Shown here piece after piece: positions 22,398 through 34,300 of a stretch of DNA of 64,000 nt (the first letter of the stretch is position 1; each line of letters opens with the position of its first letter). A program made the translations under genes and the position numbers. Below the pieces are notes generated by a model. The model was not told where the DNA came from. It saw nothing but the letters and a program-made list of their open reading frames with translations, and did not search any database. This DNA is from Ilex aquifolium (Eukaryota > Streptophyta > Magnoliopsida > Aquifoliales > Aquifoliaceae): contig OX637391.1 of assembly GCA_951799425.1 (NCBI GenBank), forward strand, positions 16,086,051 through 16,150,050, in the 5' to 3' direction.

Positions 22398-24119
22398 TTA
22401 TTTAGGCTTATTAAGATTATACTTAAAATTGACACATAAAAAGCAAAACCCATGACAGAGGGCTTGGGAGAATTAATATGTATTTTTGCTTCACTTAGTC
22501 CATAAAAAATGGGTGATTATTGACTTTTATGATCCATTATTCTTATAATTGATTCTTAGTACTGAACATAATACTCATCTTCTTATATCGTACAAAAATA
22601 TTTGTAAATATTGATAGAAGGAGATAATTTCTGTGCACATGCTTTTGCCATTGTAATGTCTGAGGGTTAGCATTCACATTTTTACCAGAGTGGGAGATAA
22701 TATTATTTTTGTGATTTGCACCCATAAATGCAAGTTATAATGGAGTAACCTTACCGTTGAGCCAAGGTCCAGACCCATAAATATTGCTAAAGTAATGGAT
22801 ATACCAAAACAAATATTTTTGGCATGTCTTGGTCATGTTCATGTCATAATTTTTTAAGAATTTATTTTGTCGACGGGTCTGTATGTTTCTTGTCCGCATC
22901 CCGTATTTGTGCTTCTTAGCTTTCATTGGGATATTCTTTGTTGTTTAATGTTGCCAGAAGTACAATTTGGATCCTATATGGCATAATTACTCTTACAAAG
23001 AGAATATTGCAACATATCCAAGCAGTGTAAATTTTGATCTGTTCATTGCAATGGTCTTCATGCTGCCTTAGTAAGTTTGATTTGTGGCAGGATTGTGTCT
23101 GAACAAGATGGCCTGAAGGCTTGCGACATTCTTCATTCAGCTGGACCATCAAAAGTTAGTTACAACTGATACCTTTACTTCAATCAACATGAAAGTTAAA
23201 CATCATGTGTTTTGTATTTCTTTTGAGAGACAAGTTCATGTAGTTCTTGGCTGCTTATTTCTTATCTCTTAAATATGTGCTTCAGAAGTCTTCTATGTTG
23301 CCTTATTTTATATCTTTTTGTTGTGATTATGCTGCCATGTTTCTTACGTTGTCAGATATAATAGCATATGTGAGTACTCAGGCTATCATCATGTTTACTT
23401 AGCCCCTTAAGCCATTGTGTAAGTTGGTCATCCTAGTTGCTGATGACTATTCTATGAGTCTTGGAACACTTGATGTGCTCTTAGAACTCAAGGTATATGT
23501 TAATCAGGCCCATTTGTAGAGATGTTATCTGGAGAACCTTATTTTGTTGTCTTGCTTAAATCAAGGAATCAAGGTTTACCAGCTTAAAAAAGGAATAGTT
23601 CCAATTTTGCTTTTGAGCTCGGTGTTGACATCATGCAAAACAATGGTTGTCTTTTTGTGTTTTGATCAGATATAGAATGAAAAGCAAAAAAAGAGAACAT
23701 TATGGAATGAGGCATGGAAAAATGATGGTATTCTCAAATTTACCAGTGGAAAAAAAAGTTTTTAAGCCTTAGTAAATAAAGAAAAAAACACTTTAAAATT
23801 TTCTATTAACTCTCTTATGTTTCTTCTTTCTCTATTTCTTTCTCCTCCCCTTCTTTCTCTTGTATTTCCATTTCATTTACTAGTTCTAAGGTTGCCATTT
23901 CTACTTCTTGTTTTTCCCAATTTATTAGAGTTATTGGCCATACTAGATATTGCTTGAGCTCGTTCTCCATGTTGGTCCCTGTATATAGGGTGAATTCTGT
24001 TTTGTATGCGTCTATTTCAAAGTTATTTTCATGGCGGGAGATATAAGATAATGGCAAAATAAGGAACCTACTTATAGCCTTCTCAATATTACTTAGAAAC
24101 ATAGTCTTGACCACATACT

Positions 24120-24543
24120 ATCAGAAAGGCCGTTAGGTAAGCCTACGCCCACTCTATGCCTGTTGTTGTGTTTTATTCCAATTTGTTTAAGGCACGAATT
24201 CAACAAGTACACCGCACAAGCAACGGCTTAGGGCCCAAAAGTCTTGTGGCATGTTTTTACCTTTCAACATACTACATGCCATGTTAAGGATTGTGCGGTT
24301 CTTTCTTTCAGCAGCACCTTTTTGTTGAGGTGAATATGGTGCGGTCAAAGGATGACGAATACCATGCTTTTTACAAAAAGCTTTGATGGCTTTTTTTTTG
24401 ATGTAAATGAGCCTTCTCATATTCCCTCCAAAAGCCGGTTCAGTGGTTAAATCAAATCTTTCTTTCTTAATCTTCCTCCCTCGGTGGTCGAACCAGTTTT
24501 CATTTCCTCCGGCCCCTAGACTCGTTACTTTTAACGACTTCAC
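24120..24543 (-). pseudogene. Ty1/copia integrase fragment
   Basis: The minus strand encodes the end of a copia integrase core: HGIRHPLTAPYSPQQKGAAE, then RKNRTILNMACSMLKGKNMP and QDFWA. In another frame it continues as VACAVYLLNS and, after a stop, SGRRLT. These are the family's catalytic-glutamate region and the segment after it. Frameshifts and stops show it is dead. It sits antisense in a pyridoxal-kinase intron. The adjoining minus-strand frame at 23815-24114 may belong to it, but I do not recognise it. Confidence 0.8.
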
Positions 24544-26464
24544 TCGTTGGTCCTAACTTTTCTTCAAACCCATCACCCCAAACCTTCTCTCTGACTTGAA
24601 ATATAATAAGTATCTCTATGTTCCCTTCAAATATGAATACTACGACTAGAGTTGTATGAAAAAAGCCAAAGCCCCTTATCAGATTTGAATTGATGGCTTA
24701 TGCCTTACCATGGCGTTACTCTACCACCAAGTTAAAAGGAATTGCATTCCCCCCATCACCTATAATTTTATTTGTGGAACTTTTTGCTTGTTTATGCCGT
24801 TATGGTAAAAACTTATATTTTTGTTAGTTACGATGACTATTCATGCCATAGGGAACCTGACCTTTCAGCTCCTTAGTTAATTTGAGCTTATTGTATATTT
24901 AAGCAAGCTTATCTGTGATTCTTGTGTGGATATAGTATTTCTACATCATGTGACAAATCAGTAATATTGTCTAAGTGTGGAGATCACATCATTTGTTGTT
25001 TTTGTTTAGCCTAAAGTAACAAATTTCCTTCATATTTTAGGTTGTGGTAATGAGCATAAATGTAGATGGCAATCTTCTCTTGATTGGCAGTCATCTGAAG
25101 GAAAAGGTTCAAATTTAAGATTTTAGCAGCATATCTCCTGATTCTGAATTATCTTCTCTTGCAAACGGTTACATTGTACTGTTGGGTATAACCCTATACC
25201 ATTGTATGGGTATCACATTTTTTTTCTTTGGAATTTAGCTTGGGTGTTAGTGCTTCATGTCATTAGGCAAACTGTTTGGATTTTTAAAAAATATCACTAT
25301 ATATTTGTGAATACTTGGCTCGTTCATATATGTATTTGATCAGCACACCTTTCTGGGTCTTGATGCATTGAAGGGGGACTTGCCGCAGTAGTTGAGTAAT
25401 ATATGTTCCTGCGTCTCTCTGTGTCTCTTCCTCCTCCCCCCCCCCCCTATGTCTCCTTTTCGTTCATTCTTTCTCGACATCTTCATGTTTAGTGATGCAG
25501 TAGATTGTCTCTAATTTATTTTATAAACTTATCTGGAACTTGCTTATGTGGTTGAAATGTTGATTTGCCCTATATTGATTACCATTCATGTCTATTTTTA
25601 TACTTGAATATGATTTTCAATGTTCCTCAACCTCATATATTGGCAAAAGTTTGCACTTTTTTTGAATGGTATGCTTATGTACTTATCATGCTAAAGTTTT
25701 TATTTACACTTTGAACTTAAATGTGACAGGGTCAGTCTCCTATGCAATTCAAGATTCTGATACCCAAAATTCCTACATATTTCATGGTATGTAGTTTCTC
25801 GAGAGGTTGGGTCTTCTGCAGAGCAATATATGGTTGTTCAAAGGTGCTAGGGTCACATTTGATAATAATTCTCTGGCATGAATTATGGTGCTATAAGTGG
25901 AAGACTAATAAAAGTAGAGGTCTTCTACCCTGCTTTTGATCAAGAAGCACATTTTCGCTTTTCTTGGAACATCTAGTCACTTTACTTCTGTCGGTTTTTT
26001 ATGAGCTAGTTCATGCACTTCGTTTCCTGGGAGCTCAAGCAAGCTCTCACTATGAGAGGGTTTTTGATAAGTGAAATGATACTTATAAGTCTGTTAGTGA
26101 TGCCCTTGTTCTTTTTTCATTTTTTCGGTCAACCTTTTCTTTCTTTCATTGGTAACTTTTGTTGTTGCAACTATCTGTACGAGAACAGGCGATCTAATGA
26201 CTGCGCTGCTACTTGGATGGAGTAAGGTAATCCCATCAAATGTTTGCCAGATTTGTTCCTAAGCCAATTCACCCATATTATGTTGTTTCTAATTATAGCT
26301 GCTTTCTGTGTTGTCCAGAAATATCCTGATAACCTTGACAAAGCAGCAGAGCTTGTTGTATCAAGCGTGCAGACACTTCTTCTGAGGACATTGGCTGACT
26401 ATCAGAGGGCCGAATATGACCCACAATCAAGCAGTTTGGAGATTCAATTGATTTAGAGTCAGGA

Positions 26465-26500
26465 TGACCTTCGGACAGTAAAGTATCTAGAGCCATGAAT
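26465..26500 (-). pseudogene. S6-kinase-like fragment fused to the pyridoxal kinase end
   Basis: The minus strand reads MALDTLLSEGH, matching MAPDTLLSEGH in block C and the kinase MAPE region of S6K-type AGC kinases. The match stops within about 5 bases of the pyridoxal-kinase sequence, so a rearrangement breakpoint lies near 26460-26466. Confidence 0.55.
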
Positions 26501-26559
26501 GGTTTATTCATCAATTATCTTTGCCATTTCAAAGCACCCACAGGTCTGTCTGCGTTTAA

Positions 26560-26790
26560 CTGCTTGAAGGTAGGCTTCTATCATTTGGACCGGCCCCTGT
26601 TGCCCTGCCTGCTAACATAACTTGACGACTGCAGGGTCGTGGTCAAAGCCAAATCTTTGATTGTGTTTAATTCCATTTGGAACATGTTCGGCAGGTGAAA
26701 GTCTCTCCGGGGACAAGTATATCATTCAAACTACCCTTGATCCATCCCTGAACCTAGTTCTTGGAATGTGTTTGTAAACCACCACAAGTT
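26560..26790 (-). pseudogene. APO-domain protein fragment, copy A1
   Basis: APO proteins are plant organelle RNA-binding or splicing factors with paired zinc-binding motifs. On the minus strand I read a TCGG start, then WIKGSLNDILVPGETFHLPN and MF, followed in a shifted frame by a reading like the RFxFDRVPAIVELC segment of the family. Stops and frameshifts interrupt it. The best match in my memory is APO4-like; the exact paralogue is not certain. Confidence 0.55.
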
Positions 26791-27159
26791 CAAATTAAAT
26801 GACCTTTGTCCCCTATATAAATTTCTACTCCTTTCATCATAGCAAGACAAGAGACGTGAGGAATTTCCTTGGAATTTAATTGTTACTATTAACTTTTGTA
26901 ACCAAATCAGATCGAACTTTTTTAGAACTAAAAGCTAAAGGACTTCCGGGAAATATGGGGGTGCAATCTAATTATGCAGAAAGCATATACGAGAGAGTAA
27001 ACAACCTCTAAGCCAAATCATGTCATCAAGGCAACAATGTTCAAGCATCCCAACCCAAGCCGAAGACCACCTAAACACATATTGCTTCAACCTTTGAATT
27101 GATGGATGATGCCCCCATTTATCTGGTTTCTTTGCTTCTAACTTTTGTCTTGTTTAAGC

Positions 27160-27330
27160 ATTGAAAGAGCCTACAGGGACAAGTGTAGCTTTCAAGCTAC
27201 TCTTAATCCATTCATGAACCTCGTTTTGGGAAAGGTGCTTGTAACCACCACAAATCCTAACCATCACAGGGCAGTAAATAACTCCATGATTGGCCACCCA
27301 ACCACCAAATAGAACATGTTAATGCAGATA
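27160..27330 (-). pseudogene. APO-domain protein fragment, copy A2
   Basis: The minus strand reads MVRICGGYKHLSQNEVHEWI and then KSSLKATLAPVGSF, the central cysteine-glycine-glycine segment of an APO domain. A stop follows soon after. The same segment recurs at 54575-54730 and, more diverged, at 28040-28145 and 41720-41815. Confidence 0.55.
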
Positions 27331-27659
27331 TAAGAGATCTAAGAGAACTAAGAGAACTTCATGTAAAATTACAAGTGCACATAATAGAAGAAAGTCCGTC
27401 TAGTTTTAAACACCTTTTTTGCTATTAGCTTTTTTCAAGAGCTAATGAAAGCTAAATCTTGCACAGGAAGATAATAATGTTCTACTCTTGATCAACGATA
27501 TAAACTAAATACTTTATTTCTTCACAAAAAAGGAAGCTATCAAACACTAAAAAATATAATGTACATAGCCGATGAATCTGGTGATATTCATTTCTTTTTC
27601 CTGCTTGAAAACCAAAGTTCAAACCCACAAGAATTAACATGACAAATTGAACAGCTTTG

Positions 27660-27800
27660 GACGTGTCATTCACATCTGGCTTTAACTTCAGTTATTCCAG
27701 TTGATTGACCGAACCCATTTATTGTTTTTGATCTCATCTCCTCCCTTCAGTCCGCTGCCTAACCTTTTCAATGGGACCTTTTGCATAAATCCTTTGAGCA
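27660..27800 (-). pseudogene. S6-kinase-like C-lobe fragment, block A
   Basis: The minus strand reads LLKGFMQKVPLKRLGSGLKG and GDEIKNNKWVRSINW, matching the end of the AGC kinase domain (RLGSG, then the W(F/V)RSINW motif) in plant ribosomal-protein S6 kinases. A stop follows directly, and the acidic tail is readable in another frame. Only the terminal part of the domain is present. Confidence 0.7.
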
Positions 27801-28039
27801 AAGGATTAACAGATAATATGGGGGTGCAATTCAATTACGCAGAAAGCATATAGGAGAGAGGAAACAACTTCTAAGTCAAATCATGCCAACAAGGCCACAA
27901 TGTTCAAGCATCCCAACCCAAGCTAAAGTCCACCTAACACAACAGCCTAAACATATTGCGTCAACCTTCGAATTGATGGATGATGCCTCCACTTATCTGG
28001 TTCCTTTGGTTCTATCTTTTGTCTTGTTTAAGCATTCAA

Positions 28040-28145
28040 AGTCAAAGTGTCTACAGGGACCTGTATATCTTTCAAGTTACCCTTAACCCATTCGTGAACC
28101 TGGTTCTGGAAAAGGTGTTTGTAACAACCACAAGTCCGAATTAAA
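28040..28145 (-). pseudogene. APO-domain protein fragment, copy A3
   Basis: The minus strand resembles the HEWIKGSLKDIQVPVDTL segment of the other copies, with several changed bases. It is followed (lower coordinates) by the block shared with 27010-27150 and 41600-41720. Confidence 0.45.
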
Positions 28146-28149
28146 TGAC

Positions 28150-29665
28150 CTTTCAGGCCTATATGTAGTTCTGAATGGTACCTGGAAACAAACAAGGGCA
28201 AGTTAACGCTCTTCCCAAATTTAGGATGTCATAGTCTTTTCCTCACAGCAAGATGAGAGATGAAAGCTATCCGGAATTTACTTGGTATACAATGGTTACT
28301 ACGATAGTTGAATAAAACTTAAAGGATTAAATGATAATATGGGGTGCAGCCCAAATATCCACAAAGCATAAAGGAGAGGAAACAACTATTACCAAAATCA
28401 TACCAACACCGTTGAAGCATACCAACCCAACCCTAGCGAAAGACCACAAAAAAATGAAATCCGAAAAATTATTGCTTCAACCTTTGAATTGAGGTAAAGA
28501 CTATATGTTTCTTTCCTTCTAAATGCACCAGAAAAGAGGAACTACTTCCCATGTAAAGCATCTAGTCTTTACCTCCTGACCTTCCCTCCAAGCAGCAACC
28601 AGCTAAGTTAACAACTTAAGAAAGTCTATCTATCCCCCAAAATGCATCAACAACTCTGCCGTTACACTATAAAAAAGATAGTGAAACACTATCTCCTATA
28701 CTCCTTTGACAATTTTGAAGCTTGTTTTCAGTGATGGAGTAGTATTTCATGATCATGTGAAAGATAAAACTACCAGTCCATGCACAAGGCTCCGGCCACA
28801 GCAAATTGTTGGGAGGTCAAATGTGTGTAACCTTATCCCTTCACTTAGAGAGACTATTTTCATGGCTCAAACCTGTAGTACCCAGGTCATACTAAAAACA
28901 ATTTTACGAGTGGGCTTCTGAGACAAAACAATTATATAACGAGGTACCAAAAAAAATATTCAAATAGGAAAATACTAACGTCAAGTTAGTGAGTGAGTGA
29001 CTGACTCATTCTGCAACAAGATTTTACTTGACCAAATCTTTTTACACCCAAATGATGTAAAATGAGTAATATGTTTTGGAAGTCAATTCTTGATGAAAAA
29101 TAGTGGTCCCTTGTATCATAAATAGAGTTTGAGGGATATTTGGCAAGTCCTAAATAACTGGAATTGGCTACATAATTTTTTTTAATTAATTGTTTACAAT
29201 TTAATAGAATATATAACACTTAAAGAGACTCGTTAGTGTGAGGTATGGGGTGGGGGTGTACTTTTTATCTTCTATCAAGTGATATATATATATAAGCACT
29301 ATATATATATATAAGCACTCATAGCCTTTTCCGCCGCCTCATTCCAAATTCATTTAAGTCTTCCACTTCCTCTAAAATTTCCACCATGAGCGATCATCAA
29401 GTCACTCTTACTCTTTGGTACATGTCCAAATTATCAAAATCAGTTTTCATATTTATCTCCAATAAGTACTAAAACCTACCCATCTACATATTATTGTCTT
29501 ACCAGACATTCATGTTAGTATTCTCCTTTTAGTTACACTCATCTGAAAACAAAATTAAGGTTACATTTATGTTTTGTGAGTGCCTTGAAGCTTGAATTTG
29601 TATTTGAAATGAATGATTTAAAGTTACTAAGAGGTAAATTTGGCCCAAAAACATTCGCCATGTGC

Positions 29666-29698
<33 letters not shown>

Positions 29699-31386
29699 TT
29701 CACATTGCAGAGAGAAAGGCTGATGCTTCCCAGGAAAGAACAACCATCAAGAATTGTAGGAAAACCTCGGATCAGTGCCTCAACCTAGCTGACATATATC
29801 AATCAACCTCATTATTGGGCATGTCCTTATTAATGTATCAGTGCTAGAATAACCAAAACATTAAAAGGACTTGGATGGTTTCATGGATGAAGCTATGTCT
29901 CCAAACAAATTTATGTTACCTCAAAATACTTTAAAATTTGAGCTTATTGCAAAATTAAAATTGGTTCCATTTACTTAAAATGATTTTCCCACATACTAAT
30001 GGCTCTAGATCTAATGCCCAATTAGCATTAGGCCCTTAGGTTTTCTGTGTCCAAATTACATTGCCAACTCTCCTATCTCAGAGCTCTCACATATTTTTTC
30101 CGAACTTATTCAAACACTTACGCAGTGTTTGGCACGTGATGTTAGACCAAGGGAATTGAATGAATATTACTTGTTAATAAGCATTCATTTGTTTGGTTTG
30201 TGGTAATTAAAATTTATTCCCATTCCTTCACATTCCAAAAGAATAACTAATCCCACAAAATATGGTATTACCCATCTATACAATAAAGTAGTTAGATTGT
30301 TTGTATTGAATTTTTCGCGGCTCAAATCATTTTGATCCGATGGTCCTAATTGGACTTTCATTCCTTTTACAATTCTAAAACTCTTATCTTTCATATAACT
30401 CTCCCTCTATATATCTTATACTCTCTCTCATACTATTTTTTTTTTGTTTTCCCTGTGTTGTTTTTGTTATTATTTACTTCATAAAACAATGAAACTACAT
30501 GTTATACAATTATTTATTCCATAAAACTAATTCAAAATTTTTATATATCTGACGACATGTATTTTGCCACTTACTTTTTAATTTGTAAATAACACTTAAT
30601 GTAAATAAAAAATAGCACATTGACTATAAATACCATATAATATTCAACACCAAATGAACCTAGAAAAATTGACATTTAATTTTTTTCAATTTATATTCAA
30701 CTTTGTCGAATTAATATCAAATTTATTTTTATTGTTATCAAATTAATATTGAAAATCATTTAATCAATTTTTTGAAATACTAAATTATATCAATTTTTTA
30801 GATACTAAATCAAATTTTAATTGATTTTATTAAATTTTTAATTTTTTTGGTACTTAATTTGTAGAAGGGCTATTTGACCCCTCAAATAGCAAAATTAAAA
30901 TTCGATAAACTATCAGTTCTAATATCTATACCAAGATTTCAAGATGTTTTTAGATAGGTCTCACTCACTTATTCACTCACACTCGAGCTTATGATACACC
31001 AAAAACACACAAAAAATAACACATACTAACATTTGGGCATCTGTCCACCCAGAAGACATTTTAGATCCTCAAATGACACACCAGAGGAGCCCCTCAGATC
31101 ACTCACAACAGATTTAGCCCATGCCGCTTCTTCACCGACTCCAAACCTACCCAGAAGTCTCCGTTAGATGCGGCAATTGAAGCGTCCAGAGAAAGAATTC
31201 GAATTCTAGAGAGAAGTATGATCAACAAGAAGGAGGCGAATCTGAAGCGGGAGAAGAGAAGGGAGAGGGATCAAGAAGAAATTGGAGGAGAGAGAGTCGG
31301 AGTTTACTCTTCCTTCGGGCATACTATTTTCCCATCAGATGGATGCTTTTACCAAGACCAAACCTCCCATGTAATAGGATTGGCCG
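28150..31386. other. Shared noncoding spacer of block A
   Basis: No gene is supported. Segments 28700-28920 and 28970-29530 are near-identical to parts of blocks B and C. They include a TATATATA-rich stretch followed by an ATG at 29385 (MSDHQVTL...) that runs only a few dozen codons. A GA microsatellite lies at 29669-29694. AT-rich sequence 30400-30900 precedes the NLR 3' end. A 67-codon plus-strand frame at 31218-31421 is treated as 3'-flanking sequence. Confidence 0.6.
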
Positions 31387-34300
31387 CTAACAATCCAAGG
31401 ACTGTATTTGCCGATCATTGAGCCAAATGGTTGGAACGTGAGCTATCTTTGGCCAGTCCTCGCCTTTCTTTTTCTCACATCGCCTCTCCAAATGTGGACA
31501 ACCAACAATTACCAGCAATTGGAGAGCATTTAAATGTTGGATGTCTTCGGGCAAAGACGTCAACTCTGGACATCTAGTTATGGACAAGCGCTGGAGAGCA
31601 GTCAGGTGTTTCACTCCTTCAGATAAATAACTTAGTTTCTTGCAGTTATATATCTGCAATGATCTCAGGGAAGACAATCCTTGTAACCCAAGCGCTGGTA
31701 AGGACGTAAGACTGTCACAATCACATATATCAAGACTCTCTAGGGATATGAGGTGTTTGAGCCCTTCTGGTAAACACTCAAGACTAACGCAATAGTCAAT
31801 GTTCAAGTGTTTTAGAGCAGATAGATTATCCATCTGACGTGGCAGAGTCTTGATATTGCCTAGTCCATCAATTTTTAGGGACTTAAGAACCTTGTGATTT
31901 TGAAGCAGACCGTCTGGAAGAGCCTCCAACTCATCAAAACCTGATAATTCAAGCGAGGAAAGTGAAGTGAGATCCATCACTGACCTAACTAACCTTGGGT
32001 TACTCCATCCTATTACTAATGTCTCTAGTGCAGGAAGATTAGGCAAATCAGCTAACTTGGGACAACTGCTGATCACTAATTCCCGTAGACAACAAAAACT
32101 TTCTCCTCCGTCTGTTGTTGTCCATTCCTCTAAACTAGGCATGAGCTTCAATTCGAGCTTTTCCAATGCTGGAAATGATTTTTTCCCATCTCCATAGCAC
32201 TCATTGTTGAAGTGCTTCACAGCATCCATTCCAAAAACAGAAAGACTCTCGAGGAAGGGCAGTTTCCCGAGAAGAGGAAGATGTTCACATCTTTCACACA
32301 GTCTTAGAGATATTTCAACTAGATTTTGAAGATCCAAATCTAGCATCCAATTAGGAAACTTCAAGCCTTGATATCCTTCTATCCTCAACTTTTTCAGATT
32401 TGAATGAGGTTGGAGACCATCAAGAATTTCTTCAACATTATTTGGAAAGCTGTCTTTCGTGATGCCATAGTCCCAATACAATCTAAGATCACAAAGATTA
32501 AGCTTCGTCTTTAAACTGGAACTTCTTGCATCCTCTGGATTTTTTACGTAATTGAGTCCTTTGATGGTCAACTCACCACCAAGATTTAATTCCTTCAGCT
32601 CGCTTATTTGCTGACCGTGGTGTGGACCCACGATAAACATGCTCAAAGTTTGTAGGCCAGTTAATTGCCCTAGCCCAACAGGCATACAAGTGAGAGAATT
32701 AAAACCTCTAATGTCCAGACATACGAGATTTCTCATTTGCTTCATACCTTTTGGCAACTCACGAAGCCAACCACAATCTCTCAGCTTCAATGTCTGCAAG
32801 TTTTGGAGACAAGTTATTGATTCTGGTAAACTGATGATATAAGAGTGCGACATGTCAATGTACCTAAGATGTTTCAAATTCCCAATTGAAGATGGTAATT
32901 TTTTAATGTCAATCCCTCGTACTGCCAACACCCTTAGGTACTTTTGTTTTGAGATGTAAGTATCCAAATTATGAGAGAAGTATCTTGAAAGTGAAATGAA
33001 GGAGCGCAAAGATTGCTTTGCGCACATATCCTTGCTCTGAAGACTCCCCCCATAAAAAGACAAATGACGAATCTTTTCTGGAATTTTCAGCACCTTACCA
33101 GGCTCCATTGTACAACATTCTCGTATCATAATAGACTGGGCAAGATCATGCATCAAATCGTGCATTTTACACGTCAAGTCACCATCATCATTTTCCTTGA
33201 CATCTTGAAAGAAAGACCTGCAATGCAGATCATTGAAACACTCACGAGCCTTATCAAGTAGATTTGTTTGTCCTGTGGATGGAATGAAGTTGTTTGCCAT
33301 CCACAGCTCTATCAGCATGTCCACCTCCATTTCATAGTCTTTGGGAAATATAGAACAATAGGCAAAGCATTGTCTCAAATGTGGACGTAAATTGTCGTAA
33401 CTGAGCCTTAGGATAGGCAAGATATTCTCTTTAATATCCGGTAAATCCCAAATATCACTTTCTTTCACAGATAACCATTCACTTATGTTGCTTTTAGACG
33501 ACATCATGCTTCCAAGAGCTTTGACTGCAAGGGGCACCCCACCACATTTCTTCACTATTTCTTTGCCGATTGTTTCCAACTCTAAGTTTTCCTCCCTCCC
33601 ATTCCCAAATGCACGTCGCTTGAATAAGGTCCAAGAATCATCATCCGACAAATATCCCAGGCGATATATCATTGGAAGTGTAGCCATCATGAGAGCAATT
33701 TTCTCAATCCTGGTGGTTACTATAAGCATACTTCCTTTCGATCCACACCTCAATACATCTTTTAGTCTATCCCAATTGTCAGTTTCTTCGTTCCACACAT
33801 CATCTAGCACAAGCAAAAATCTCCTCCCCCTCAATCTTTCTTGGAGGCGTCGTTGCAGCAGATCCAATTCTGAGATAGTGCACGCAACACCTTGTAAATA
33901 AAAATTTTCACAGCTTAGACCGCATATAATAACAAAACAATAACATGTGAAAATAAGAATGCTATATAAGTATATAGCAGTAAGTGAATAATACCTAAAG
34001 CAAAACAAATTAGCGTTAACAGTAAAGCAAGTGTACTGAAAAGCATACAAGTTAGACTAGATGTAAAAACAGAACTTAAATAATAAAGTGTACTGTGGTG
34101 TGAACAATAGTGATGAAAAACTTACTCTTGCATTTATACTATGCAATATCTAGCAAATGCCAAATGAACAGTACTTTATTCAAGTCGAAAATCTCAGTCA
34201 TCAAACCATTTACCAGTGTAACGTTATAGACTTGAAAAAGTCCATAAAATTTCTTAAAATTTTTACCGTTAGGCTAATCATTTGAACAGTCAATACTCAT

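Larger units (their letters stand above)
2367..26456 (+). pseudogene. SOS4: Pyridoxal kinase (SOS4/PDXK family), partial, probably a pseudogene
   Basis: Pyridoxal kinase phosphorylates pyridoxal and related B6 vitamers with ATP in the cytosolic salvage pathway; it belongs to the ribokinase/PfkB fold. Exons seen: A 2367-2460, B 2604-2708, C 3147-3230, D 8760-8833, E 21829-21893, F 23091-23154, G 25041-25106, H 25730-25786, I about 26183-26226, J 26319-26456. A to H join in frame (203 codons). Diagnostic pieces are [20 protein letters not shown] in A, GDEGKLYVPPELVSVYREK in D, SMLTPNHFEAEQL in E, IGSHLKEK in G, the GDLMTALLLGW catalytic region in I and YPDNLDKAAEL in J. Oddities: CDP is CDA in exon D. 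Exon H ends in phase 0, but exon I needs phase 1 and its acceptor AG is gone. Exon J stops at a TAG (26454) where the family has glutamine, losing roughly 15-20 residues. Intron A/B uses a GC donor. Two introns are swollen to 5.5 and 13 kb by transposons. The N-terminus lies outside the window. The identity is firm; loss of function is inferred. Confidence 0.88.

Noticed and set aside
25433..25448. C run as a regulatory element
   Set aside because: Simple polypyrimidine tract in an intron; nothing supports a function.
29385..29470. Small plus-strand gene starting MSDHQVTL after a TATA-like run
   Set aside because: Ends within a few dozen codons in every block copy and has no recognised family; kept only as part of the shared spacer.
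31218..31421. Stand-alone protein-coding gene next to the NLR 3' end
   Set aside because: The frame is short, highly charged and low in complexity, overlaps the NLR C-terminus antisense, and its conservation is explained by block duplication.
33891..34050. NLR exon 2 starting at an upstream methionine with a hydrophobic leader
   Set aside because: This segment is open intron sequence; the acceptor at 33891 joins exon 1 in frame and restores the conserved NB-ARC.
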